A stretch of 64,000 nt of DNA from Candidatus Gastranaerophilales bacterium (GTDB taxonomy: Bacteria > Cyanobacteriota > Vampirovibrionia > Gastranaerophilales > Gastranaerophilaceae). Position 1 is the stretch's first letter, and each line of letters begins with the position of its first letter. The notes under the pieces are model-generated. The model did no database searches. It was not told where the DNA came from and was given only the letters and a program-made list of their open reading frames with translations. The stretch is from assembly GCA_944323955.1 (NCBI GenBank), contig CALUUK010000008.1, forward strand, positions 33,570-97,569, in the 5' to 3' direction. A program made the position numbers and the translations under genes. Below, in pieces: positions 28,499-37,189 of this stretch.

Positions 28499-28547
28499 GA
28501 CCTCGCTAAAAATAATTTAAAAGCTGCCTGAATTGGGCGGCTTTTTT
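28469..28547 (+). promoter_or_regulatory. Terminator with competing antiterminator (attenuator-like)
   Basis: Terminator stem: GCTGCC (28523-28528) with GGCGGC (28536-28541), flanked by AAAA/TTTT and followed by a T run, so at least a real rho-independent terminator. A second pairing, TCAGGCAG (28469-28476) with CTGCCTGA (28524-28531), is perfect over 8 bp and uses the same left arm, so the two structures exclude each other. The first arm lies inside the Met-rich mini-ORF. It may simply end the hydrogenase operon. Confidence 0.5.
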
Positions 28548-28581
28548 AATGCATAGTTTAAAATTTTTAATGAGGTATAAA

Positions 28582-29937
28582 ATGATAACACTTAACGAAG
28601 CACGAATAAACACAAATAAAAATAACAAAAATATTTCATTTAAAAGCGGCACATTAACCGGTGCGGCAAAAATTGCAGATGTATTTATTAAATCTCAGGA
28701 AAATTTATCATCAACAAGATTTATACAAGACACGGTAACAAATTGGGCGCCTAAAGCAATATTTTCGAGAAGTAAAGCAGATTTTGCGGAAATGAGCTTT
28801 CTTGAGTTTTTAGAATCGGGTATTTTTTATTTTGCATCTCCTCTGCTGGGAGAAAAATTATTCCGAAATCATATCTTCAAACATTTTTCGCCAAAAAATA
28901 TTAAAGACAAAATAAATGAACAAATTCCGAAAACAATCGAAGAAATAACCAAAAATACGGCAATTACGGATGAAGTAAAAAAACGTGCAATATCAACAAA
29001 AGCCGGAATTATTCTTGCTTGTGCAGCAATACCGGTTGCAGAATATACTCTGAGTTTTGCAAAAAATCTTTTTACATTAAAAACCTTTAAAAAAAGCAAC
29101 TTCAACAATATTGCAAACCTTGATAAAGGCGGAAAAGAAAAAGAAGATAAAACACAACAGGAGAAAGTAGAAAAAAATTCAAAAAGGCAACTAAAAAAGG
29201 CAGCTGTAATTTCGCTGGCAGGTGTAGCGGCGGGAACAGCACTTGCGCTGACGGGACATAAAACGGAAGCTCTTCAGAAAGTATCAAAAGCAATAATAAA
29301 TCCGGGCCGCGCAGCAGCAAAAGGACTGAACAAACTCGGCATAAAAAATCAAAAAATCACAAATACGCTTTCAAAGTTTTCTCTTGATTTTGCAAACGAT
29401 AACGGTAAACTTGCACTTGGCAAAGGACAACTTGCACTGACAGCAATACTTGGATTATTCGGATATTCAAAAGCGGCAGAAGACAGAGGCAGACTGGATG
29501 TGGCAGAAGTCTGGACCAGAGTTCCTCTCGTTGTTTTCTATACAATTTTCGGAAGTGAGCTTTTTGAGAAAGGATTTACAAAAATATTGGAGAAAAAGAA
29601 TAAATTTCCCGAGCTCGTTAAAAAGAATGCCGAAGGCAGGTTAATAACACCAACAAGAGCGCAGCTTCCCGAAATTGCGGAAAAACTGGCAAAACTAAAT
29701 AAAACCGAACCCGCTAAAGAATTATCTAAATTAACAAAACAAAAAGCCTTTATACAAGGTGTACCGTATGCTTTCAGCCTTTTATTTATGGGCATCAGCT
29801 TATCTGCGATAACAAGACTCTGGACGCAATACAGATATAATCATCAGCAAAAGGAAAATCTCAAAGCGGTTCTAAATACGCAATATGCATTCAAACAATC
29901 GGAAACGCCCGATATATTCAAGAAATTTGAGAATTAA
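28582..29937 (+). CDS. Uncharacterised membrane protein
   Basis: A 451-residue protein of no known family. I start at ATG 28582 because GAGG is seven bases upstream; the ATG at 28549 lies directly on the terminator tail and has no ribosome site. The N-terminus has the FKSG-type motif (NISFKSGTLTG) that also appears as AFKTPAFKH in the small gene at 56.6 kb. Several moderately hydrophobic segments (AGIILACAAIPVAEYTL, AVISLAGVAAGTALALTG, GVPYAFSLLFMGISLSAI) alternate with Lys-rich stretches. No signal peptide is evident. It overlaps the convergent rph gene by 4 bp. Confidence 0.65.
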   Translation: MITLNEARINTNKNNKNISFKSGTLTGAAKIADVFIKSQENLSSTRFIQDTVTNWAPKAIFSRSKADFAEMSFLEFLESGIFYFASPLLGEKLFRNHIFKHFSPKNIKDKINEQIPKTIEEITKNTAITDEVKKRAISTKAGIILACAAIPVAEYTLSFAKNLFTLKTFKKSNFNNIANLDKGGKEKEDKTQQEKVEKNSKRQLKKAAVISLAGVAAGTALALTGHKTEALQKVSKAIINPGRAAAKGLNKLGIKNQKITNTLSKFSLDFANDNGKLALGKGQLALTAILGLFGYSKAAEDRGRLDVAEVWTRVPLVVFYTIFGSELFEKGFTKILEKKNKFPELVKKNAEGRLITPTRAQLPEIAEKLAKLNKTEPAKELSKLTKQKAFIQGVPYAFSLLFMGISLSAITRLWTQYRYNHQQKENLKAVLNTQYAFKQSETPDIFKKFEN

Positions 29938-30635
29938 TATAAAGAAATAATCTTTTGAATAGCCGTATTTGCCGTATCATAGATTTCGTCAAGTTGAGAT
30001 TTTGTAAAAGGTGCACCTTCGGCAGTTGTTTGAAACTCAATTATCTTTGATGATTTTGTCATAACAATATTACTGTCCACCTGAGCATGTGAATCTTCGC
30101 TATAATCCAAATCGAGTTTTACTTCACCGTCTATTAATCCGACAGAAACAGCGGCAATGGGTTCAATTATAGGATTTTCTGCAAGCAAACCTTGTTCTGA
30201 AAGTTTTTTAAACGCAATATCCATTGCAATAAAACCGCCGCATATGGAAGCACATCTTGTTCCTCCGTCTGCCTGAATAACATCCGCATCCACCGTTACA
30301 GTTCTGTCCCCGAGTTTTGTTAAATCAACACAAGAACGTAAACTTCTTCCTATAAGTCTTTGTATTTCCTGAGTCCTGCCGGAAATCTTCGAACGTTCTC
30401 TCTGGCATCTCGTATGTGTTGCGGATGGAAGAAGAGAATATTCCGCCGTTATCCATCCTCTCGGGTCTGTTTTATCCATCCATTTCGGTTTGCCTTCCTC
30501 CACGGAAGCTGTAACAATTACCCTGGTATCTCCGAATTCAATTAAAACCGAACCCAAAGCATGTTTTGTATAATCCTTTGTAATTTTAATATTACGCAAT
30601 TCGTTATTTTTTCTTCCGTTAAAACGCTCACTCAT
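29934..30635 (-). CDS. rph: Ribonuclease PH
   Basis: A phosphorolytic 3'-5' exoribonuclease that trims tRNA 3' ends. Motifs: RNIKITKDYTKHALGSVLIEFGDTRVIVTASVE at the start (split by the family's RPH fold), WITAEYSLLPSATHTR, and SGRTQEIQRLIGRSLR with the phosphate-binding Arg. Next come DADVIQADGGTRCASICG and LDLDYSEDSHAQVDSNIV. The length of 233 is typical. It is divergent from metG; its stop overlaps the convergent membrane-protein gene by 4 bp. Confidence 0.95.
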   Translation of the reverse strand: MSERFNGRKNNELRNIKITKDYTKHALGSVLIEFGDTRVIVTASVEEGKPKWMDKTDPRGWITAEYSLLPSATHTRCQRERSKISGRTQEIQRLIGRSLRSCVDLTKLGDRTVTVDADVIQADGGTRCASICGGFIAMDIAFKKLSEQGLLAENPIIEPIAAVSVGLIDGEVKLDLDYSEDSHAQVDSNIVMTKSSKIIEFQTTAEGAPFTKSQLDEIYDTANTAIQKIISLY

Positions 30636-30707
30636 TTAAAAACCCTTTTTTATAAAATACATTTGTGTTAAATTAATTCTAGCACAGATTTTTAAGGTGT
30701 ATTTATT

Positions 30708-32276
30708 ATGCAGGAAAAATTTTACTTAACAACGGCAATAGATTATGTCAACGGTGCACCGCACATCGGACATGCATATGAAAAGATACTTGCAGACGTA
30801 ATCATAAGACACAAAAGACAATTAACCGATAATGCGTATATGCTTACGGGAACGGACGAGCACGGTATAAAAATACAAAAAACCGCAGCACAAAAAGGAA
30901 TGACACCTCAGGAATTGTGTGATGAAAATTTTGCAAAATTTGAACAAGCCTGGAAAGAACTTGAAATAAGTTATGACCAGATAATAAGAACAACAGACGA
31001 AAAACACAAAAAAGTTGTTAAACAAATATTTAAAAAACTGTATGAAAACGGCGATATATACAAAAATTCATATACCGGACTTTACTGCGCAGGCTGCGAG
31101 ACCTTTTTAAATCCTAAAGATTTAACCCAAGACGGTCTTTGCCCCGTTCATATGAAAAAACCCGAAGAAGTGAAAGAAGAAAACTACTTTTTCAGACTTT
31201 CAAAATATAAAGAGAAAATTGCCGATTATATAAAATCCCACCCTGATTTTATTCAGCCTTCAGTCAGAGTAAATGAAATTCTTAATCAGCTGGAAAGCAT
31301 AGAAGATATTTCAGTTTCGAGGACAAAAGCCTCCGTACAGTGGGGTATAGGTGTTGAAGGCGATGACACACAAACAATTTATGTATGGATTGATGCTTTA
31401 TCTAACTACATTACGGCAATCGGATATGATATCGATAATCCGTCAGAACAATTTAAAAATCTTTGGCCGTGCAACGTACATGTTATAGGCAAAGATATTA
31501 TAAAATTCCATTCAATATACTGGAGTGCAATTTTGATGTCATTAGGTCTTGACCTTGCAAATTCAATATTTGCACACGGATGGATTACAATTGACCAGTC
31601 AAAAATGAGCAAATCATTGGGAAATGTTATAGCACCTCATGATGTACTTCAAGCGTTCAAACTTGAAAAACCCGATGCTTTCAGATACTATATGGCATCA
31701 GCTGCTCTTTCGGGAAAAGACGGAAACTACTCCGATGAAGACTTTAAAGAAAAAGTTAATGCCGATTTGGCAAATAATATAGGCAACCTTCTAAACAGAA
31801 CACTTAATATGCTTGTCAAATACTTTGACGGTGAAATAAAATCCGAATTTATTTCGGATAAAAATTCCAAAATAGCAGTTTTAGCCGAAAATGCAAAAAA
31901 ACAGGTTATTGAACATTTTAATCATTTTGAAATAGCAGAAGCATCAAATGTAATTGTAGCTTTTGCTGATGCGGTTAATAAATATGTTACGGATAATGCG
32001 CCGTGGACACTTGCAAAAGAAGGAAAAATGATTGAATGCGGACAGGTTTTGTATAACACCCTTGAAGCAATGCGCTATATAGCAATATTGATACATCCAT
32101 ATTGTCCGAATATTTCTGCTGACATACTTTTACAATTAAATGAAGATGTTAATTTCAAATATGATAAATTAACATGGGGAAATATAAAAGAAGGGAAAAT
32201 TACGGAAAAAGATAAAATAAAACCCGTATTTTTAAGATTGGATTCAGAATTCGCAACCGATAAAAAGAAAGTTTAA
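30708..32276 (+). CDS. metG: Methionyl-tRNA synthetase
   Basis: A class I aminoacyl-tRNA synthetase charging Met. NGAPHIGHAYEK is the HIGH motif (about 17-28), and KMSKSLGN the KMSKS loop (about 300). A single zinc knuckle, CAGCE...CPVH, lies in the connective domain. At 522 residues it ends with the anticodon-binding helical domain and lacks the C-terminal dimerisation/tRNA-binding domain found in about 640-residue forms. AAGGTG is the ribosome site. prfB starts 3 bp after its stop. Confidence 0.95.
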   Translation: MQEKFYLTTAIDYVNGAPHIGHAYEKILADVIIRHKRQLTDNAYMLTGTDEHGIKIQKTAAQKGMTPQELCDENFAKFEQAWKELEISYDQIIRTTDEKHKKVVKQIFKKLYENGDIYKNSYTGLYCAGCETFLNPKDLTQDGLCPVHMKKPEEVKEENYFFRLSKYKEKIADYIKSHPDFIQPSVRVNEILNQLESIEDISVSRTKASVQWGIGVEGDDTQTIYVWIDALSNYITAIGYDIDNPSEQFKNLWPCNVHVIGKDIIKFHSIYWSAILMSLGLDLANSIFAHGWITIDQSKMSKSLGNVIAPHDVLQAFKLEKPDAFRYYMASAALSGKDGNYSDEDFKEKVNADLANNIGNLLNRTLNMLVKYFDGEIKSEFISDKNSKIAVLAENAKKQVIEHFNHFEIAEASNVIVAFADAVNKYVTDNAPWTLAKEGKMIECGQVLYNTLEAMRYIAILIHPYCPNISADILLQLNEDVNFKYDKLTWGNIKEGKITEKDKIKPVFLRLDSEFATDKKKV

Positions 32277-32279
32277 AAA

Positions 32280-33389
32280 TTGCTATATGAAGAGATTAAA
32301 CAATTATATAATCCTGTAAAAACAATGTTTAATAAAGCATTGAAGGTTTTTGACACAGACTCTTTAACAAAATCAATAAAAGAAAATGAAATAAAACTTC
32401 AAGATTCTGCCGTATGGTCAAACCCTGAAATATCTTCAAAAATATCACAGGAAATAAAAGAAGATAAAGATAATTTGGAAAAAATTTCAAACTGGAAAAA
32501 TCTTGTAAGTGATATTGAAACCTTATTTGAACTTTATGACGAAACAAAAGATGATTTAGTTATTCAGGAAATTGAAAATACCGTTAAAACTTTAAAATCC
32601 GAACTTGAGAAATGGGAAATTGAATCAACATTAAGCGGCGAATATGATAAATCCGATGCAATTATAACCGTAAATGCAGGAGCCGGCGGCACTGATGCAC
32701 AAGATTGGGCTCAAATGCTGTTTAGGATGTACACCAGATGGGCAGAGTCAAAACATTGGAAAGTAGATTTAATAGAACGCTCAGACGGAGAAGAAGCCGG
32801 AATTAAATCAGCAACAATGAAGATTTCAGGAAAATATGCCTACGGGCTTGCAAAAGCCGAAAAAGGAGTACACCGACTCGTAAGAATTTCGCCATTTAAT
32901 GCAAACGGAAAAAGACAAACAAGTTTTGCAAGTCTTGAGGTCAGTCCGGTTATTGAGGATTTTTCAAAGAAAATTGTAATTAATCCGGAAGATATTGTCG
33001 TAGATACAATGCGTTCAGGCGGAGCGGGCGGTCAAAATGTAAACAAGGTAGAAACGGCAGTAAGAATATTGCATAAACCTTCAGGTATTGTGGTAAGATG
33101 CCAGCAGCAGCGCTCTCAATTACAAAATAAAGAAACAGCTATGCAGATTCTTGCATCAAAACTGCTTGCTATAAAACAGGCCGAACATGAAGAAAAACTT
33201 ATGAAATTAAAAGGGCAGAATGTTGATATAAATTTCGGTTCTCAAATACGTTCTTATGTATTTCATCCTTATAAAATGGTAAAAGACCACAGAACAAATT
33301 ATGAAGTAGGCAATGTTGATACGGTAATGGATGGTAATATTGACGGCTTTATCGAAGCATTTCTTAAACAAGGAGTAAGAATAGAATAA
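32280..33389 (+). CDS. prfB: Peptide chain release factor 2, no programmed frameshift
   Basis: Terminates translation at UGA and [20 protein letters not shown] (about 245-261) contains the GGQ loop that triggers peptide release, and [16 protein letters not shown] and [11 protein letters not shown] are also typical. At 369 residues it is full length in one frame. The +1 programmed frameshift (CUU-UGA) that controls RF2 in many bacteria is absent. The start is a TTG at 32280, since an in-frame TAA (the metG stop) lies just upstream and the next Met would cut conserved sequence. Coupling to metG is likely. Confidence 0.93.
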   Translation: MLYEEIKQLYNPVKTMFNKALKVFDTDSLTKSIKENEIKLQDSAVWSNPEISSKISQEIKEDKDNLEKISNWKNLVSDIETLFELYDETKDDLVIQEIENTVKTLKSELEKWEIESTLSGEYDKSDAIITVNAGAGGTDAQDWAQMLFRMYTRWAESKHWKVDLIERSDGEEAGIKSATMKISGKYAYGLAKAEKGVHRLVRISPFNANGKRQTSFASLEVSPVIEDFSKKIVINPEDIVVDTMRSGGAGGQNVNKVETAVRILHKPSGIVVRCQQQRSQLQNKETAMQILASKLLAIKQAEHEEKLMKLKGQNVDINFGSQIRSYVFHPYKMVKDHRTNYEVGNVDTVMDGNIDGFIEAFLKQGVRIE

Positions 33390-33427
33390 AATGGTGCAGT
33401 TAAATTACTGTAAAAAATTTGCAGATA

Positions 33428-33436
33428 TGCTATAAT
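33428..33436 (+). promoter_or_regulatory. Extended -10 promoter for bamA
   Basis: TG at 33428-33429, C, TATAAT at 33431-33436, 28 bp ahead of the bamA ATG. No good -35 at 17 bp. Confidence 0.5.
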
Positions 33437-33464
33437 TCAACTAAGATAGTCTTGGCAGTGGGAA

Positions 33465-35330
33465 ATGAAAAACAAATATAAACGTTTATATAAGTATCTT
33501 TTAATAATTGTTGCAATATTAACTTTATCGGTTAATAATTCTTTTGCTGCAGATGAATATAGTATTCCCGCACTTTCTGATGATTCAAAAATATCAAAGA
33601 TTGAATTTCAGGGAAATCACCTTATTAATGAAGCAGACATTATAAAAGTTATGAATCTGCAAGTCGGTGATGTGTATAACAAAGATAATGTCCAGCAAAA
33701 TCTTAAGGCAATTTATAAAACGGGTTATTTCTCCGAAAAGATGAAAGCTATTCCAATCCCGACATCGCCTGATTCTGTTACATTAAGAATTTATCTTGAA
33801 GAAAATATTCCAATTACGGGTTTTGCCATATCAGGAAACAGCGTTATATCAACAGGAGAAATTCTTGATATTCTTAATAAACTGGAAGGACAGCCTCAAA
33901 ACTTAAGAACACTTGCTGAAGCGGTTAACGAAGTTTCAGAACTGTATGCTTCAAAAGGATACGTACTTGCAAATATTGAAGATGTACAAGATGATCCTGA
34001 CGGATGCGTAAACATAACAATTGATGAAGGAATAATCAATTCAATTGCATTTGAAGGGAATAAGAAAACAAAAGATTTTGTTATTGAAAGAAATATCTTA
34101 TCAACCCCGGGAAGTGTATACAATGAAAATACACTAAAAGAAGATTTAATGAGATTATATGCAACACAAGCATTTAAAGATGTAAATCGTACAATAGAAA
34201 GAAGCGATGAAGACCCTAATAAATATGACATTACAATTATCCTGGAAGAACAAAGAACAGGTACAATATCATTAGGCGGCGGTCTGGATACGGCAACGGG
34301 GTTATTCGGACAGGCGGGATTTGTTGAAAATAACTTCCTCGGTAACGGACAAAGAGTCGGCATTAACTTTATGGCAGGTACCGGTGTAATTATGTCTGAC
34401 AGTTCAACCTTAGACCATGCCAACTTGCAGGCGGAAGTAAGTTTCTTTGAACCCAGATTCAGAGGCAGTGAAAATTCACTTCTCGTAAAAGCCTTCGGTC
34501 GTGACTTCGGCAGCTATCAGGTTCCTCTTGCAGTAGAAAGAAGATATGGAGCAGAAGTTGTTTTATCCCGTCCGTTTAAAACCTATAAAAATCTCATAGG
34601 TTCAATAAAATTCGGCGGAGAATATATCAAGGTTAAAGAAGGTAATTACGATAAAATTGCAAGTTTATATTCAGCGCACAATATACCGATTTCCGAACGT
34701 TCCAAACAATTACAGGGCGGTACATATTTTACGCTTGGTCCGAGCTTAATATATGACACAAGAGATAATACTCTAAATCCGAGAAGCGGGGTATTGGCAA
34801 CATTACGATTTAACGAAAACGTAAATATAACAGACTTTGATTTCACGCATGGAACATTAACGGCAGGTATCAAAAAATACTTCCCTGTTATGACAAAATC
34901 ATCATTCTCTTTGTTAGCACGCGCCGGAGGAAAGATTCATGGCGACATGCCTGAAGTAATGGCATACAGTCTGGGTGGTCCTTATACGGTAAGAGGTTAC
35001 AGAATGAGTACAATAGGTACCGGTGAAGGCTATATGATGGCATCTGCAGAACTTACAACACCGTTCTTTTTCCTTGACAGAATCCCAAAAGCTAAATTTT
35101 TGGATAATATCAAGTTTTCAATGTTCTTAGATGCAGGTCAGTTATTTGGCGGAGGTATAACAAACAAATTGTATAACAGACCGGAATACGGTATTTCTGC
35201 GGGTGTAGGTGTTAAATTATTTATACCCGGTGTAGGTCCTCTGTCAATTGATTACGGTTATCCGTTAACAAATGTGGGCGCAGGAAACAGACGAGGTGCA
35301 TTCTCATTCGGAGTCGGAGATATTTTCTGA
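33465..35330 (+). CDS. bamA: BamA/Omp85-family outer-membrane assembly protein
   Basis: Inserts beta-barrel proteins into the outer membrane. A signal peptide (about 1-28, ending SFA) is followed by POTRA repeats (ISKIEFQGNHLINEADIIKVMN; ITGFAISGNSVISTGEILDIL; INSIAFEGNKKTKDFVIERNIL). The C-terminal half is a 16-strand barrel. PYTVRGYRMSTIGTGEGY corresponds to the conserved loop-6 VRGY motif, and the chain ends in Phe (FSFGVGDIF) as expected for the barrel signal. It has about three POTRA domains, like the short cyanobacterial Omp85 rather than five as in E. coli. At 621 residues it is close to full length, and it is good evidence for a diderm. Confidence 0.94.
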   Translation: MKNKYKRLYKYLLIIVAILTLSVNNSFAADEYSIPALSDDSKISKIEFQGNHLINEADIIKVMNLQVGDVYNKDNVQQNLKAIYKTGYFSEKMKAIPIPTSPDSVTLRIYLEENIPITGFAISGNSVISTGEILDILNKLEGQPQNLRTLAEAVNEVSELYASKGYVLANIEDVQDDPDGCVNITIDEGIINSIAFEGNKKTKDFVIERNILSTPGSVYNENTLKEDLMRLYATQAFKDVNRTIERSDEDPNKYDITIILEEQRTGTISLGGGLDTATGLFGQAGFVENNFLGNGQRVGINFMAGTGVIMSDSSTLDHANLQAEVSFFEPRFRGSENSLLVKAFGRDFGSYQVPLAVERRYGAEVVLSRPFKTYKNLIGSIKFGGEYIKVKEGNYDKIASLYSAHNIPISERSKQLQGGTYFTLGPSLIYDTRDNTLNPRSGVLATLRFNENVNITDFDFTHGTLTAGIKKYFPVMTKSSFSLLARAGGKIHGDMPEVMAYSLGGPYTVRGYRMSTIGTGEGYMMASAELTTPFFFLDRIPKAKFLDNIKFSMFLDAGQLFGGGITNKLYNRPEYGISAGVGVKLFIPGVGPLSIDYGYPLTNVGAGNRRGAFSFGVGDIF

Positions 35331-35797
35331 TGACAATAACAATTACCTGTAACAGTCTGAAAGATACGGAGAAACTGGCACAAAAATTTTCACAAACAGT
35401 TAAAGATACCGGAGCTTTTGTCTGTTTATTCGGAGAAGTTGGTGCCGGAAAAACCGCCTTTGTTAAATTTGTCTGCAGCTTTCTCGGTGTAACGGAAAAA
35501 GTAACAAGCCCGAGTTTTGTTATTTTAAATGAATATAAATCAGGATATCTGCCTGTTTATCATTTTGATTTATATCGACTGGAAAAAGAAGGAATTTCAA
35601 CAATTGTAAATGAATTGGAAGAATACTCTTACGGAAAAATATTAACTTTTGTTGAATGGGCGGAATTTTCAGAAAATGCGCTTCCTTTTGAAAGAATTGA
35701 TGTTAATATTGAATATGTGGATGAAAATAAAAGAAAATTTACTTTCACTGCAACAGGTGAAAATAACAAAAAAATTCTTTACGGATTGAACCAATGA
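35330..35797 (+). CDS. tsaE: tRNA threonylcarbamoyladenosine biosynthesis ATPase TsaE
   Basis: The ATPase partner of TsaB/TsaD in making t6A37 in ANN-decoding tRNAs. Walker A is GEVGAGKTAFVKF (about 35-47). VTSPSFVILNEY and VYHFDLYRL are TsaE signatures, and LTFVEWAE is Walker B-like. The length of 155 is typical. ATG overlaps the bamA stop (TGATG) and the end overlaps tsaB by 4 bp. Confidence 0.94.
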   Translation: MTITITCNSLKDTEKLAQKFSQTVKDTGAFVCLFGEVGAGKTAFVKFVCSFLGVTEKVTSPSFVILNEYKSGYLPVYHFDLYRLEKEGISTIVNELEEYSYGKILTFVEWAEFSENALPFERIDVNIEYVDENKRKFTFTATGENNKKILYGLNQ

Positions 35798-36471
35798 AAT
35801 TACTTGTTTTTGATACATGTTTTAATAAAACGTATATAGTACTCAGAAAAGATAATGAAGTTATTGCACATAAAACAATTGAAAGCAATGAAGAAAATTA
35901 TCACAGTGCATATTTGATTCCTGAGATAATAAACATATTAAAAGATAAAAAACTTTTGATAAAAGATATTGATGCCATAGGTGTAAATATAGGGCCGGGA
36001 AGTTTTACCGGTATCAGAGCAGGAATAACTATAGCGCGTGTGTTCGCCCAACAGGCAAATATAAAATTAATAGGCATACCATCTGCTGAAATTCTTGCAA
36101 AAATAAACAAATCGGAAACAAAAACACTTGTTATAACAGATGCACGTAAAAATAAGGTTTATATATCTTTGTATAATGAAAAAGGCGATGCCGTAATTAA
36201 TCCAAAATTGGAAGAAAAAGAGAAAATTTTTGAATATATAAAAAAACCAATCTGTATAATAACTGATAAATCTATCGGGGAATATTTAAAAGAAAACAAT
36301 ATTGATTCTATTTTATACGAAGAAAATGATAATAATTTCGGGTTATATTTATCCGAACTTTGCTATAAAAAACTAAAAGATAATAACTCTGATTTTAACT
36401 GGGCAAAAGTAAAACCTTTATATATTCAACAACCCTCAATAACAAAACCAAAGGAGTCAATAAATGTATAG
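35794..36471 (+). CDS. tsaB: t6A biosynthesis protein TsaB
   Basis: An ASKHA-fold scaffold protein that pairs with TsaD and TsaE for t6A synthesis. The N-terminal LVFDTCFNKTYIVL and the hallmark VNIGPGSFTGIRAGITIARVFA are clear, and the final KVKPLYIQQPSITKP matches the family C-terminus. tsaD is not next to it. It begins 4 bp inside tsaE and ends 8 bp inside the next small gene. Confidence 0.94.
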   Translation: MKLLVFDTCFNKTYIVLRKDNEVIAHKTIESNEENYHSAYLIPEIINILKDKKLLIKDIDAIGVNIGPGSFTGIRAGITIARVFAQQANIKLIGIPSAEILAKINKSETKTLVITDARKNKVYISLYNEKGDAVINPKLEEKEKIFEYIKKPICIITDKSIGEYLKENNIDSILYEENDNNFGLYLSELCYKKLKDNNSDFNWAKVKPLYIQQPSITKPKESINV

Positions 36472-36751
36472 AATAGATATGACATCAGGCTGCCTGACAA
36501 CAATAATTTTTCTATTGTTAATCGGATTTGTTATAAAACAATTATGGTGGCTTATAGTCGGCATAATTATAATTGCAATCGTTGCTTATTATGCAAATTT
36601 AATATATCAAACAATTGCAAATAAAAAAGCCGAAAAAGAAGCAAATTATACGCCTGAAATGGGTGAAGTATATAAAGTATGCCCATACTGCGGTACAGAG
36701 GTAAAGGCAAATGCAGGGAAATGCCCCGTTTGTAAACATGGATTGAATTAA
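36464..36751 (+). CDS. Small membrane protein with cytosolic zinc ribbon
   Basis: 95 residues with two closely packed hydrophobic helices (LTTIIFLLLIGFVIKQLWWLIVGIIIIAIVAYYA split by a short turn), then a zinc ribbon CPYCGTEVKANAGKCPVC with two CPxC knuckles. Function unknown; similar membrane-plus-ribbon proteins are often accessory sensors. AAAGGAG eight bases before ATG 36464 supports this start, which lies inside tsaB. A strong terminator follows. Confidence 0.75.
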   Translation: MYRIDMTSGCLTTIIFLLLIGFVIKQLWWLIVGIIIIAIVAYYANLIYQTIANKKAEKEANYTPEMGEVYKVCPYCGTEVKANAGKCPVCKHGLN

Positions 36752-36772
36752 TTAATAAAAGTTTAAAAAAGA

Positions 36773-36801
36773 AAACCGCTTAATTTCTTAAGCGGTTTCT
36801 T
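36773..36801. terminator. Bidirectional rho-independent terminator
   Basis: An 11-bp perfect stem (36773-36783 with 36788-36798) and TTTC loop between the convergent tsaEB unit and the HU gene. It is A-rich on the left and T-rich on the right. Confidence 0.85.
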
Positions 36802-36820
36802 TAAATATATAAGATTTCAA

Positions 36821-37093
36821 CTATTTAACAGCATCTTTGAATTTTTTACCTGCAGAGAAAGCGGGAACTGTTTTTGCAGCAATTTTAATAGCTGCGCCTG
36901 TTTGAGGGTTACGACCTGTTCTTGCTTTTCTTTTACGTGCTTCAAAAGTACCAAAACCAACTAAAGTAACTTTTTTACCTTTAGCAACTGTTTTTTGTAC
37001 TGTGTCAATTGTAGCACTTAATACATCTGCTGCTGCTTTTTGTGAAACTTTCGCTTTTTTAGCAACTTCTTTTACTAATTCTTCTTTGTTCAT
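36821..37093 (-). CDS. hup: HU-family histone-like DNA-binding protein
   Basis: A 90-residue nucleoid protein. MNKEELVKEVAKKAKVSQKAAADVL is the N-terminal dimerisation helix, VGFGTFEARKRKARTGRNPQTG the start of the DNA-bending arm, and VPAFSAGKKFKDAV the C-terminus. The arm holds the conserved GRNPxTG with the intercalating Pro. AGGAGG at 37104-37099 is a perfect Shine-Dalgarno, fitting an abundant protein. Confidence 0.96.
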   Translation of the reverse strand: MNKEELVKEVAKKAKVSQKAAADVLSATIDTVQKTVAKGKKVTLVGFGTFEARKRKARTGRNPQTGAAIKIAAKTVPAFSAGKKFKDAVK

Positions 37094-37121
37094 AAGAACC
37101 TCCTCTTGTATTACAAAAATT

Positions 37122-37149
37122 ATTATACTGATATTTCAAGTTTTGGCAA
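37122..37149 (-). promoter_or_regulatory. Promoter of the HU gene
   Basis: On the minus strand TTGCCA (37149-37144), 16-bp spacer, perfect TATAAT (37127-37122), with transcription starting near 37115 and a consensus ribosome site after it. Confidence 0.65.
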
Positions 37150-37189
37150 TAGTTTTAAGAAATTTTATAAAAAAAATCCTATAATTTCA

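Noticed and set aside
28549..28581. Earlier ATG for the membrane-protein gene
   Set aside because: It would place the start directly on the terminator T run with no ribosome site; ATG 28582 has GAGG at proper distance.
28579..32276. Possible link between the Met-rich mini-ORF and metG downstream
   Set aside because: metG is 2 kb away behind a membrane-protein gene and the oppositely oriented rph gene, so the leader cannot control metG in cis.
33896..34423. 175-codon minus-strand reading frame inside bamA
   Set aside because: It lies antisense to conserved POTRA/barrel sequence, has no ribosome site and reads as low-complexity Ser/Pro/Val. It is a shadow of the real gene.
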